Assembly: GCF_900116435.1 (NCBI RefSeq)
Contig: NZ_FPAZ01000024.1
Coordinates: forward strand, 1-46,627
Direction of reading: 5' to 3'
DNA: 46,627 nt
Source of the DNA: Pseudoalteromonas lipolytica
GTDB lineage: Bacteria; Pseudomonadota; Gammaproteobacteria; Enterobacterales; Alteromonadaceae
Of this stretch, positions 31,343 through 40,175 are shown in pieces. Made by a program: the position numbers and the translations under genes. The notes beneath the pieces were generated by a model that saw only the letters and a program-made list of their open reading frames with translations, had not been told where the DNA came from and made no database searches. Each line of letters opens with the position of its first letter. Within the stretch, counting starts at the first letter, position 1.

Positions 31343-33417
31343 TAATAATCAATTTGTCTTTTAAAAGGTGGCAAGGTATCGAGCATGGCTTTGCCATATC
31401 GCTTGGTCACTAAACGGCGATCAAGAATGGTAATGCGACCTTGATCGTTTTCTTTGCGAAGCAGTCTACCACAGCTTTGAACTAATTTCTTTGCTGCATC
31501 AGGAACTGTGATTGATAAAAATGGATTGCCCCCTTTACTTTGCACAAACTCGGCCTGTGCTTCTTCTATCGGTGAAGTTGGCACCGCAAAAGGAATTTTA
31601 GTAATGACGAGGTTTTCTAGGTATTTACCCGGTAAATCGAGCCCTTCTGATAAGCTTTGTGTACCAAATAAATAACTTGCCCTCCCTAAATCGACATTAG
31701 CTTTGTGTTTTTTGAGTAAAGCCTCGCGCGACATTTCACCTTGAACTAAGACATCTATCCCTTTCGTTCTAAGTGCTTTGACCACATGGTCCATTTGCCA
31801 ATATGAGGCAAAAAGCACTAAATTTGCTTTTTTATCATCAAGGTAACTTGGTAACTTTTCGGCTAAATGATCACTAAATGCTTTGTCTGTCGGTTCTATA
31901 AGTGTGTTCGGAATATGTAATATAGCTTGTTTGGGGTAATCAAAAGGTGACGGCACTTTGATATATTTAACACCCTCTTCTTTGGCAAGGCCACACTCGT
32001 AAGCAAAGTGGTCAAATGACCCTAGTGCGGTTAAAGTTGCAGAGCAAAGTACGGCTCCCGCGCATTGATTCCAAAGTTTATCTTTTAAGTAATAACCAAC
32101 TTCAATTGGGCAATCACTGAGTAAATGATCATGATGATTTTTATATTCTAAACGTTTAATCCAGCGTGCATGGGGAATACCTTCACCCTTTGTGGCATAA
32201 CTAAACCATAATTTATTTAATAATTCCAAACGATTTATGTAGTGACCACTTTCCCCTAAAATAGGGTCGGCAACATAGGGTTTTATATCGCCATCACTCA
32301 CATCTTGTACGAGCGTGTCATGCATTTTATTCAAGGCACGCAGAGCATCAAGCGTTGCGTCGCTAATGTCTTTTGCTTTGGCATGTAACGAGGCTGGGAT
32401 TTCACCGTGCTCAAAGCGATAGGTATCATCACTGTTGTAATTAAAGTTGGCATTGTCGAGTATGTCGCGCACCACTTTTAAGTTTTTAGCCGCATCATTA
32501 ATACTGTCGCTCAGTTTAAAATTTTGCCCAATGGCCTTTTGGCCTACCAAAACGTTGGCCATTTTGCCTGCAAATTTTACCAGTTTATCAAGCCACTCTA
32601 TCGTGCCTTTGATGGTCGCTGCGGCAGATGAAAAGTCGCGAGTGATATGGGCTAAGTGATGCGCCTCATCAATAACATAAATGGTGTTATCGGGTTCAGG
32701 CAGTATTTTTCCGCCGCCTAAATCAAGATCGGCAAGCAATAATGAGTGGTTGATAACAAGCACATCCATCTGCATTAACCGCTGGCGCGCCATATGAAAT
32801 GGACATAATTGATGAGCACGCATTTGTCGTTGGCATGAGTGCTTATCGCAAGCAATAAGGCCCCATACTTTATCGGGAATTGTGTCGGCCCAGCTATCGC
32901 GATCGCCTTGCCATTGCTTTTTTGAATACGCATCGTACAGCTGTTTTAAACACTTTGTTTCCATATCACTTAAGGGAGAAGAAAGTGTGGGCATGAACTC
33001 CATTTGGGTTTGGCTATCGCCATTGACCGCGTTGCTGAGCTTTTGTGCGCAAATATATCGTTGTCGGCCTTTAACAAGATCAAACTTGATATCGAGGCCT
33101 GAATGCTCTTTGAAAAAAGGCAGCTCTTTATTAATTAGCTGTTCTTGCAGGGCAACGGTCGCCGTTGAAATAACCAGCTTTTTCTTTTTTGCCATAGCGA
33201 GTGGCAGCGCACCTAAACAATACGCTAACGATTTACCCGTGCCTGTGCCGGCTTCTATAACACAGATACGTTGGCTTTTATGGTATTCACCCGCCAGTGT
33301 TTTGGCTATTTCAGCAACTAAGTAGTTTTGACTACTTCGTGGGCGGTAATCAGTGAGATTATCAGCTACATGCTTATGAATTTGCCGAATAGTTTTTTTT
33401 AATGAGTCAGAAAGCAT
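31342..33417 (-). CDS. dinG: SOS-type ATP-dependent DNA helicase DinG
   Basis: A 691-residue XPD-like 5'-3' helicase that resolves R-loops and other structures. Visible: Walker A IEAGTGTGKSLAY, Fe-S cluster cysteines (CDKHSCQRQMRAHQLCPF plus a more N-terminal Cys), DEAH box IDEAHHLAH, SATLTALGSF, and QSCGRLLRKENDQGRI (motif VI). Length is close to E. coli DinG (716). A near-consensus LexA box lies 19 bases upstream. It heads a tightly packed run of six genes, so the whole run may be damage-inducible. Confidence 0.96.
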   Translation of the reverse strand: MLSDSLKKTIRQIHKHVADNLTDYRPRSSQNYLVAEIAKTLAGEYHKSQRICVIEAGTGTGKSLAYCLGALPLAMAKKKKLVISTATVALQEQLINKELPFFKEHSGLDIKFDLVKGRQRYICAQKLSNAVNGDSQTQMEFMPTLSSPLSDMETKCLKQLYDAYSKKQWQGDRDSWADTIPDKVWGLIACDKHSCQRQMRAHQLCPFHMARQRLMQMDVLVINHSLLLADLDLGGGKILPEPDNTIYVIDEAHHLAHITRDFSSAAATIKGTIEWLDKLVKFAGKMANVLVGQKAIGQNFKLSDSINDAAKNLKVVRDILDNANFNYNSDDTYRFEHGEIPASLHAKAKDISDATLDALRALNKMHDTLVQDVSDGDIKPYVADPILGESGHYINRLELLNKLWFSYATKGEGIPHARWIKRLEYKNHHDHLLSDCPIEVGYYLKDKLWNQCAGAVLCSATLTALGSFDHFAYECGLAKEEGVKYIKVPSPFDYPKQAILHIPNTLIEPTDKAFSDHLAEKLPSYLDDKKANLVLFASYWQMDHVVKALRTKGIDVLVQGEMSREALLKKHKANVDLGRASYLFGTQSLSEGLDLPGKYLENLVITKIPFAVPTSPIEEAQAEFVQSKGGNPFLSITVPDAAKKLVQSCGRLLRKENDQGRITILDRRLVTKRYGKAMLDTLPPFKRQIDY

Positions 33418-33435
33418 GCCCAGATAACCTAAAGT

Positions 33436-33451
33436 ATGTATATAATTACAG
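33436..33451. promoter_or_regulatory. LexA (SOS) box between dinG and polB
   Basis: ATGTATATAATTACAG matches the gammaproteobacterial LexA box (CTG-TATAT-rich-10-CAG) at all key positions except the first base (A for C). It lies 19 bases before the dinG start and 116 bases before polB. Both genes are LexA-regulated in E. coli. Repression of dinG is well placed; control of polB from the same box is less sure. Confidence 0.7.
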
Positions 33452-33567
33452 TAATTAATTTTAGAGAGTTAACTGAGTAACTACAAGCGACTTGTTAGTA
33501 AATTTGTTGATTAGCATTTGTTTTATGCATTTCGCATTTTCATATTTGGGTTTAAAGGGTCATATAG

Positions 33568-35916
33568 ATGCAATTAACTTCTGGCTTTATTCTTTCAACA
33601 CAATGCTTTGATAGTACGCATGGCGTATCCATTGTGGTGTGGATTTTGTCTGAGCAAGGACCTGTCAAGCTGATTAGCCCACCGCAAAAAGTGCTCTTTT
33701 TCATTAATGAAAAAGATGTTGCTGCGGCAACTCGAATCTTGGCACAGCACAATGTGGCATGTGAATTTAAGCCAGTGCAATTAAAAAGCTTCCAGCAGCA
33801 GGCTGTTGTGTCGTGCTATTTTTCTTCACTTAAGCATTATTACCGCGCTGCAAAACAGCTAAAAGCCCATTTCATCAAAGTTTACGAAGACGATATTAGA
33901 CCGGTTGACCGGTTTTTAATGGAGCGTTTTATCAAAGGTTCGGTGTGGGCCAAAGGACGGTTAATTAAAGGTCAGCCTTACCCCGTATTAGCAGACGTTC
34001 AGTTTAAACAAAATACCGAGTTCACACCCACTTTTACGACTGTATCGTTAGATATCGAATGTGATGGAGAAGGGGTGCTGTTTTCAGTAGGACTAGTCGG
34101 GAAGAGCATAGATGCTGTTCTTATGATCGGTAAAGCTGAGGACACCTCTGATCTTAACTTCAATGTTATATGGTGTGAGGATGAAATCGACTTATTGTAT
34201 AAGCTCTGTGAGTGTGTGCAAGTCATTGACCCTGACGTTATTATTGGCTGGAACGTCATTGAGTTTGATTTTACAGTACTTCATGCTCGTTCTGAAGCAT
34301 TAGGTGTAGGGCTGCCTCTGGGTCGTAACAATGAAAAAATGACCCTCAGAACTGGTAATTTTACACGTTTAACGATCCCAGGCAGGGTTGTTATTGATGG
34401 TATTGATACACTTAAAAATGCGACATATCACTACGATAGCTTTAGCCTCGCGAATGTGGCGAGTATTGAGTTAGGTGAAGAAAAACTAATTTCTTCAGAT
34501 AACCGCTTAGACGAAATCGTTCGCCAATTTAATGAAGATAAGCTCGCACTTGCTTGCTACAACCGCCAAGACTGCATTTTAGTACAACGCATTTTCGAAA
34601 AGCTTAAGTTACTCGATTTTGCCGTTGTTCGAAGTCAACTAACCGGCTTAGAGCTTGAAAGAATGGGTGGATCCGTTGCGGCCTTTACTAACCTTTATCT
34701 TCCTTTATTGCATCGCAGTGGTTATGTAGCTCCAAACTCAGGCGATCATGGTCTTAGCTTTGATAGTCCAGGTGGTTATGTCATGTCCTCGGAGCCTGGT
34801 TTATATAAAAATATATTAGTACTTGATTACAAAAGCTTATATCCATCAATAATGCGCACTTTTTGTATAGATCCACTAGGTATGGTGGAGGGTCTAAAAC
34901 ACCCTAATCACGCAATTGAAGGCTTTAATCAAGCCCTTTTCTCAAGAACAGAGCACCACCTACCTGAGCTTATTCGTGAACTTGCCGCAACGAGGCAACT
35001 TGCTAAAGACAATGAACAGCCAATGCTTTCTCAGGCTATAAAGATCATCATGAATAGTTTATATGGCGTTTTAGGCTCGAAAGGCTGTCGGTTTTACGAT
35101 CCTCGTCTTTCAAGTTCAATTACATTACGTGGTCATGAAATTATGCAAACTACTAAAAAGTGGCTAGAAGAGTGGGGGTATAAGGTAATTTATGGTGATA
35201 CTGACTCCACGTTTGTGAAACTTGATGATGAATTAAACTCTCAGAGCTGTAACGAAATTGGTACAAAGCTGGCAAGAAATATAAACAAACGCTGGGAAAA
35301 TGTATTACAGGAAACATATAAATTAGAAAATTTCTTAGAAATTGAGTTTGAAACTCACTACAGCCCATTTTTTATGCCGACAATTAGGGGCAAAACCACC
35401 GGTTCAAAGAAACGCTATGTAGGTAGAGTAGAAAAACATGGCAAAACAGCACTTGTGTTTAAAGGAATGGAAACAGTGCGAAGTGATTGGACAGAGCTTG
35501 CTCAGAGGTTTCAGGTCGCACTCTTTGAAATTTTATTTAGCGAACAATACAACCAAGAGCTGATCAGGCAGCTATTTGATAACTATGTGGAAAAGCTTTA
35601 CGCAGGCGAGTATGACTCGCTACTGGTATATCGAAAACGTCTAGGTCAACACCTAACAGACTATCAAAAAAATATCCCTCCTCATGTCAAAGCTGCGAAG
35701 CAATATTTAGCACATAACCCCAATGCTCAAATACAACGAGGTCAAGTAATTGAATACGTATATACGCTTAAAGGCGCTGAGTATTATACCGGAAATCACA
35801 AGTTCGATTATGGTGTTTATGTTAATAAACAGCTGTTGCCACTGGTTAACATGATTATTGAGGTTTCAGGGACTAATTCAAAGGGGCTATATTCTAGTCA
35901 AATTCAGCTGTTCTGA
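33568..35916 (+). CDS. polB: DNA polymerase II (family B)
   Basis: A 782-residue family B polymerase with proofreading exonuclease. Exonuclease motif I is VSLDIECDGEG; exo II includes IIGWNVIEFDF; exo III is YNRQDCILVQRI. Polymerase motif A is LDYKSLYPSI, motif B has KIIMNSLYGVLGSKGC, and motif C is YGDTDSTFVK. The length equals E. coli Pol II (783). It is used in fork restart and translesion synthesis. It diverges from dinG with an SOS box between them. The C-terminus ends in QIQLF, compatible with a beta-clamp-binding peptide (Q-x-x-L-F). Confidence 0.98.
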   Translation: MQLTSGFILSTQCFDSTHGVSIVVWILSEQGPVKLISPPQKVLFFINEKDVAAATRILAQHNVACEFKPVQLKSFQQQAVVSCYFSSLKHYYRAAKQLKAHFIKVYEDDIRPVDRFLMERFIKGSVWAKGRLIKGQPYPVLADVQFKQNTEFTPTFTTVSLDIECDGEGVLFSVGLVGKSIDAVLMIGKAEDTSDLNFNVIWCEDEIDLLYKLCECVQVIDPDVIIGWNVIEFDFTVLHARSEALGVGLPLGRNNEKMTLRTGNFTRLTIPGRVVIDGIDTLKNATYHYDSFSLANVASIELGEEKLISSDNRLDEIVRQFNEDKLALACYNRQDCILVQRIFEKLKLLDFAVVRSQLTGLELERMGGSVAAFTNLYLPLLHRSGYVAPNSGDHGLSFDSPGGYVMSSEPGLYKNILVLDYKSLYPSIMRTFCIDPLGMVEGLKHPNHAIEGFNQALFSRTEHHLPELIRELAATRQLAKDNEQPMLSQAIKIIMNSLYGVLGSKGCRFYDPRLSSSITLRGHEIMQTTKKWLEEWGYKVIYGDTDSTFVKLDDELNSQSCNEIGTKLARNINKRWENVLQETYKLENFLEIEFETHYSPFFMPTIRGKTTGSKKRYVGRVEKHGKTALVFKGMETVRSDWTELAQRFQVALFEILFSEQYNQELIRQLFDNYVEKLYAGEYDSLLVYRKRLGQHLTDYQKNIPPHVKAAKQYLAHNPNAQIQRGQVIEYVYTLKGAEYYTGNHKFDYGVYVNKQLLPLVNMIIEVSGTNSKGLYSSQIQLF

Positions 35917-36147
35917 TTGTTTTTTGCCCAAGCGTTGTAAATTCCACAGCTTTATTAATGTTAAAATAGTGCTTTTTTTGAGCGTTTAATTAATTTTTGT
36001 ATCAATTTATTAATTTTTTATAAACAAAACTCTGGATATTTTGTTTAATTTGTTTATTATTTGTTGGTCGCGACGCATGTCCGATAACAAATAATAAACA
36101 AGCTTATGCAAAATATAGCCACAGTATAGTGGTCCAGGGAGAATCAA

Positions 36148-38745
36148 ATGTTAAATAATAAAGTTTCAAAAGCTGTTCGCTTAGCGATCGCTTTTGGTGC
36201 AGCTTCAGCTGCTTCTTTTTCTGTTAGCACTATGGCAGCAGAAGATGAAGAAAGTGCTGAAAAGGTTGAGCGAATTGAAGTAACTGGTTCACGCATTAAG
36301 CGTGTTGATATGGCTACTGATTTACCAATCACAGTAATTGACCGTGAAGCAATTGAGCTTAGTGGTGAATCTTCAGTTGCTGATCTACTTCGTAACACAA
36401 CTTTCAACAGTCTGGGTTCGTTTCGTCCACAGTCTGGTAGCTCTGCGCAAGGTGCTACTACTGTAAGTTTACGTGGTCTAGGTTCTGACCGTACATTAGT
36501 TCTAGTTGACGGTCGTCGTTTACCTAAGTCAACACTTACTGGTTCTAGCCAAGATTTAAACTTCATCCCAATGGCAGCTGTTGAGCGTGTTGAAATTCTT
36601 TCAGATGGTGCATCAGCATTGTACGGTTCAGATGCAATTGGTGGTGTAATCAACGTAATCACTCGTAAAGATTACAACGGCGCAGAAGTTACATTAGGTT
36701 CTGGTCGTATTGAGCATGAAGGTGGCGATCGTGAAAATGGTTCTGTAGTTTTCGGTGCTTCTTCTGATAATGCATCAGTGCTTGCAGGTGCTTCATGGAA
36801 TGGTCGTGATATTGTTTACGCTCGTGACTTCCCTTGGTATTCACCAGGTGGTTCAGTGTACTCAAACAACTTCACAACAATGGCACAAGATGATGAGGGT
36901 AATTACATCCCAGGTGCAAGTAACTTTGATTTCTTCTCGCCAGAAGCTACTTGTGAAGGTGTTGGTAACGAAAACTTCTACCGAATTGGTGCGCGTTGTG
37001 GTTTTAACTTCGCAGCTGTATCTGCTGATGAAGCGTCAATTAAAAACCGTTCAGCTTTCGTAAAAGCACGTTTTGACATCAATGATGACTGGAGCATTTT
37101 CTCTAACATCAATATCGCACAAACTAAGTCATTTGGTCGTTACGCACCAGGTCTAGATGAGACTGCATATGGCCCAGACCAAATTGATGCGGATAGCCCA
37201 AATAACCCAACTAACCCTGATAGCCCTATTTACGATCCTTCGTTAGAGCTTGAGCAACAGCCACTCGATTTTTGGCACCGTTTTGCTGCTCTAGGTAATC
37301 GTGATAACAACCTTTCTACAGAGTTGAAAGATATCACATTCGGAACTAATGGTATGATTGGTAGTGTTTCAGTTGAAGCTGGCGCACGTAAAACAATCAA
37401 CGAAAGCCACAACGTAGGTAGTGGTTACATTCTTCGTAGTATCGCTCGTCAGTATATCAATGACGGTACTTACATGTTAAACGACCCGTTTGGTGCTTCA
37501 GCAGAAGTACGTAACGCGATGACTGTAACGACGTCTCGTACTGGTAAATTTAACCAAGAAGAAGTCTTTGCGAATGCGGCATTTGACATCATGGAAACTG
37601 ATGCTGGTGCTATCCAAGGTTTCGTAGGTTTTGAATACCGTACAGAAGATTATGCTGATAACTACGATTCACTTTCTGAAGCGGGTCAAGTAGGTGGTTC
37701 ATCAGGTAGCTCTGCAGGTGGTTCACGTTCTGTTCGAGGTCTATTCTTCGAAGCGCTAGTACCAGTAACTGAGCAATTTGAACTAAACTTCGCTGGTCGT
37801 TACGATGATTATTCTGACTATGGTTCAGATTTCTCACCAAAAGTATCTGCTCGTTATAACCCAATTGATGCGTTAGTACTTCGTGCTTCTTGGGGTAAAG
37901 GTTTCCGTGCACCGTCATTACCAGACCTTACACAACAGCCAGCAGAGTCTGCTGACTCAGTAAGCGATGATTTAACATGTGCGGCAATCGGTGAGGCAGC
38001 TGGTTGTTCATCACAAATTAATGCAACTGTTATCTCTAACCCTGATCTACAATCTGAGCAATCAGAGCAAATGTCATTAGGTATCGTATATCAAGCGACT
38101 GATAACATCGATTTTGAGCTAGACTACTATGATATCGAGATTACTAACCGTATCCGTGCGTTTGGTTCTCAATACATTATTGATGCAACATTACGTGGTG
38201 ACTCACTTCCGCCAGCATTTACAGTAACTCGTGCACCAAATGGCGGTATTACTAATGTAGTTCGTGGTTTCGGTAACGATGGTACACTTGAAACTTCTGG
38301 TTTAGACTTTAAAGCACGTTCAAGCTTTGATTTCGGTGATGCAGGTCGTTTAACAACTAACTTAAACATCTCTCACATCCTTGATTACAGCACGGACGGT
38401 GGTCGTAACTTCGTTAAAGACCCTGGTGTACCACAACAACGTCTAACATTATCAAATGTTTATTCAGTTGCTGATTTTGATGTAACTTGGAACTTAAACC
38501 TTATTGATAGCCAATGTGAAGACATCGATGCAGATGGTAAGTGTATTGGTCATATTCCTACGTGGGTAACTCATGACCTTCAAGTAGCGTATAACACGCC
38601 TTGGAACTCTAAGATCAGCTTCGGTGCTCAAAATGCATTTGGTAAAGAGCCACCTCTATTTGCTTATGATGGTCGTGACTACAACTTCAACCTATACTCA
38701 GGTTTCGGTCGTATCATGTACTTCAACTTTAAACAATCATTCTAA
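36148..38745 (+). CDS. TonB-dependent outer-membrane receptor 1
   Basis: An 865-residue outer-membrane receptor. A signal peptide (to about residue 30) begins MLNNKVSKAVRLAIAFGAAS. The TonB box/plug start is RIEVTGSRIKRVDM, followed by plug-domain blocks SVADLLRNTTF, VSLRGLGSDRTLVLVDGRR, VERVEILSDGASALYGSDAI and GGVINVITRK. The remainder is the beta-barrel, ending in the aromatic NFKQSF. It has a strong ribosome-binding site (CAGGGAG). Such receptors import siderophores, oligosaccharides or peptides; the ligand is unknown. A strong terminator follows at 38766. Confidence 0.95.
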   Translation: MLNNKVSKAVRLAIAFGAASAASFSVSTMAAEDEESAEKVERIEVTGSRIKRVDMATDLPITVIDREAIELSGESSVADLLRNTTFNSLGSFRPQSGSSAQGATTVSLRGLGSDRTLVLVDGRRLPKSTLTGSSQDLNFIPMAAVERVEILSDGASALYGSDAIGGVINVITRKDYNGAEVTLGSGRIEHEGGDRENGSVVFGASSDNASVLAGASWNGRDIVYARDFPWYSPGGSVYSNNFTTMAQDDEGNYIPGASNFDFFSPEATCEGVGNENFYRIGARCGFNFAAVSADEASIKNRSAFVKARFDINDDWSIFSNINIAQTKSFGRYAPGLDETAYGPDQIDADSPNNPTNPDSPIYDPSLELEQQPLDFWHRFAALGNRDNNLSTELKDITFGTNGMIGSVSVEAGARKTINESHNVGSGYILRSIARQYINDGTYMLNDPFGASAEVRNAMTVTTSRTGKFNQEEVFANAAFDIMETDAGAIQGFVGFEYRTEDYADNYDSLSEAGQVGGSSGSSAGGSRSVRGLFFEALVPVTEQFELNFAGRYDDYSDYGSDFSPKVSARYNPIDALVLRASWGKGFRAPSLPDLTQQPAESADSVSDDLTCAAIGEAAGCSSQINATVISNPDLQSEQSEQMSLGIVYQATDNIDFELDYYDIEITNRIRAFGSQYIIDATLRGDSLPPAFTVTRAPNGGITNVVRGFGNDGTLETSGLDFKARSSFDFGDAGRLTTNLNISHILDYSTDGGRNFVKDPGVPQQRLTLSNVYSVADFDVTWNLNLIDSQCEDIDADGKCIGHIPTWVTHDLQVAYNTPWNSKISFGAQNAFGKEPPLFAYDGRDYNFNLYSGFGRIMYFNFKQSF

Positions 38746-38765
38746 TATTGTTTAAGTTTAACTAG

Positions 38766-38797
38766 AAAAGAGCGACATTATTATATGTCGCTCTTTT
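38766..38797 (+). terminator. intrinsic terminator of TonB-dependent receptor 1
   Basis: Arms AAAAGAGCGACAT (38766-38778) and ATGTCGCTCTTTT (38785-38797), 6-nt loop, followed by ATTTTAT. A-tract before and T-tract after make it a probable bidirectional terminator. Confidence 0.9.
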
Positions 38798-38925
38798 ATT
38801 TTATAACCTCTTTCGCCCCTCTTTATTAATACGAATACACAGTAGAGACTTTAATTATAGAATCTAGCTTTTTGATTCTTTATAATATGAGCTGGAGTGT
38901 GTGCGTATCAAATTCGGACTTTATT

Positions 38926-39843
38926 ATGCATTGGGAACAATATTGGAATTCAACAGATGGTTTTTCAAGTTTTGCAGAACTTAAAAATGAGTTTGGTTAC
39001 CCTAAAGAAATACTGCATTTTTGGCAGAAAACTCTTAGTGAAATAAGCAGTGAAAATCTAAAGGTACTTGATTTAGCAACCGGTAAGGGGGCACTTGCTA
39101 TTTGGCTAAAAGCTGCGGCAAATTCACAGAATAAGTTGGTTGATATTTATGCTTGTGATGCGGCTGACATAGACGTAAGTTCGATAAAGTCAAATGATGT
39201 GAAATTAGAAAAAATCATTAAAGATATAAATTTTTCATTTGCGACTAACCTTGAACAGTTGCCTTATGAAGATGATTGTTTTGATCTGTTAGTTAGTCAA
39301 TTTGGCTTCGAATATTCGTCGTGGGAATCATCCCTCAAAGAAGTGACCCGGGTTTTAAAACCAGGTGGCCAAGCGGTGTTTATGATGCACAGTGCATCAT
39401 CACAAATTGCACTAAACTCGGCAGCAGGACTGTCAGTGTTTAAATCTTTGGTTGAGTTGGAACTGTTTGAAAAACTAAAAACATTGGTTGATCTCAAGCT
39501 TACAAATCAGCAGCTTGAGTTTACTAACAAAAATAAACAACTCATTAAATCACTAAATGAGTTTTCACTGGACAATAATTCATTACAGTGGTTTCAAGAT
39601 GTTGTAAGTAATGTTGCAAGAATAATGCAAAACATTAATTCAGAGTCGCATACTGCAATTGATAAATTACAGACTAATGTTGAATTTCAAATTAAACGGC
39701 TTGAAGAGCAAACACGTGTGTCAATGACTGAAAACTCTATTCGCAGCGCATTCGATGAAGCGAGTCTAGAATTAAAGATTAAAAGTATTAACCCAATGTC
39801 CGTTGATGAAGAACACTTTGCATGGACCGTTGTTATCGAGTAA
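38926..39843 (+). CDS. class I SAM-dependent methyltransferase (UbiE/Methyltransf_11-like)
   Basis: About 305 residues. The methyltransferase core is clear: VLDLATGKGALAIWL is motif I, IYACDAADIDV the acidic strand, YEDDCFDLLVSQFGFEYSSW motif IV/post-I, and EVTRVLKPGGQAVFMMH the next motif. The C-terminal 150 residues are a helical region without a family I recognise. The frame stays open upstream to a TTG at 38872 with an internal ATG at 38887; I prefer ATG 38926 (MHWEQYWNST), where homologue-like sequence begins, but no start has a good ribosome-binding site. Substrate unknown. Confidence 0.75.
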   Translation: MHWEQYWNSTDGFSSFAELKNEFGYPKEILHFWQKTLSEISSENLKVLDLATGKGALAIWLKAAANSQNKLVDIYACDAADIDVSSIKSNDVKLEKIIKDINFSFATNLEQLPYEDDCFDLLVSQFGFEYSSWESSLKEVTRVLKPGGQAVFMMHSASSQIALNSAAGLSVFKSLVELELFEKLKTLVDLKLTNQQLEFTNKNKQLIKSLNEFSLDNNSLQWFQDVVSNVARIMQNINSESHTAIDKLQTNVEFQIKRLEEQTRVSMTENSIRSAFDEASLELKIKSINPMSVDEEHFAWTVVIE

Positions 39844-40175
39844 AGAGGCAAGGGCCCCTTGTTTAGTTAAAACGAGTCTCCCACTGAATATTTCTATTGT
39901 GTTTCTGTGTATTTATCACTAATAAAAGGACTTTAAATTTAAGTTAGCGTTACAAAAAAGCATGAACATTATAAAAACTTCCTAGTAAATATAAGCTGCT
40001 CAAATTAATTAATGCACGCTATTTATAAGAGCAGTGAACTTTTTTATTTTCTCAAAGCGTATCACAACTAGGTTAATAAACTTAATTATATACACTCTGT
40101 TTAACATTAAGCCGTTAGAGGTTATTTAACTAACGGCTTAAAATTTTGCTAATTTTATTTCTGGTTCTTTAAACT
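39844..40175. other. gap between convergent methyltransferase and S9 peptidase genes
   Basis: About 330 bases with no gene. The only clear element is the hairpin at 40107-40141, which probably ends transcripts from both sides. Confidence 0.5.
40107..40141. terminator. bidirectional terminator-like hairpin
   Basis: Arms TTAAGCCGTTAG (40107-40118) and CTAACGGCTTAA (40130-40141) pair perfectly around an 11-nt loop, between two convergent genes. On the plus strand AAATTTTGC follows; on the minus strand the stop of the S9 peptidase is 35 bases before the stem. Confidence 0.6.

Noticed and set aside
36144..36662. 172-codon minus-strand frame opposite TonB-dependent receptor 1
   Set aside because: Shadow of the receptor gene; Ser/Arg-rich with no start signal.
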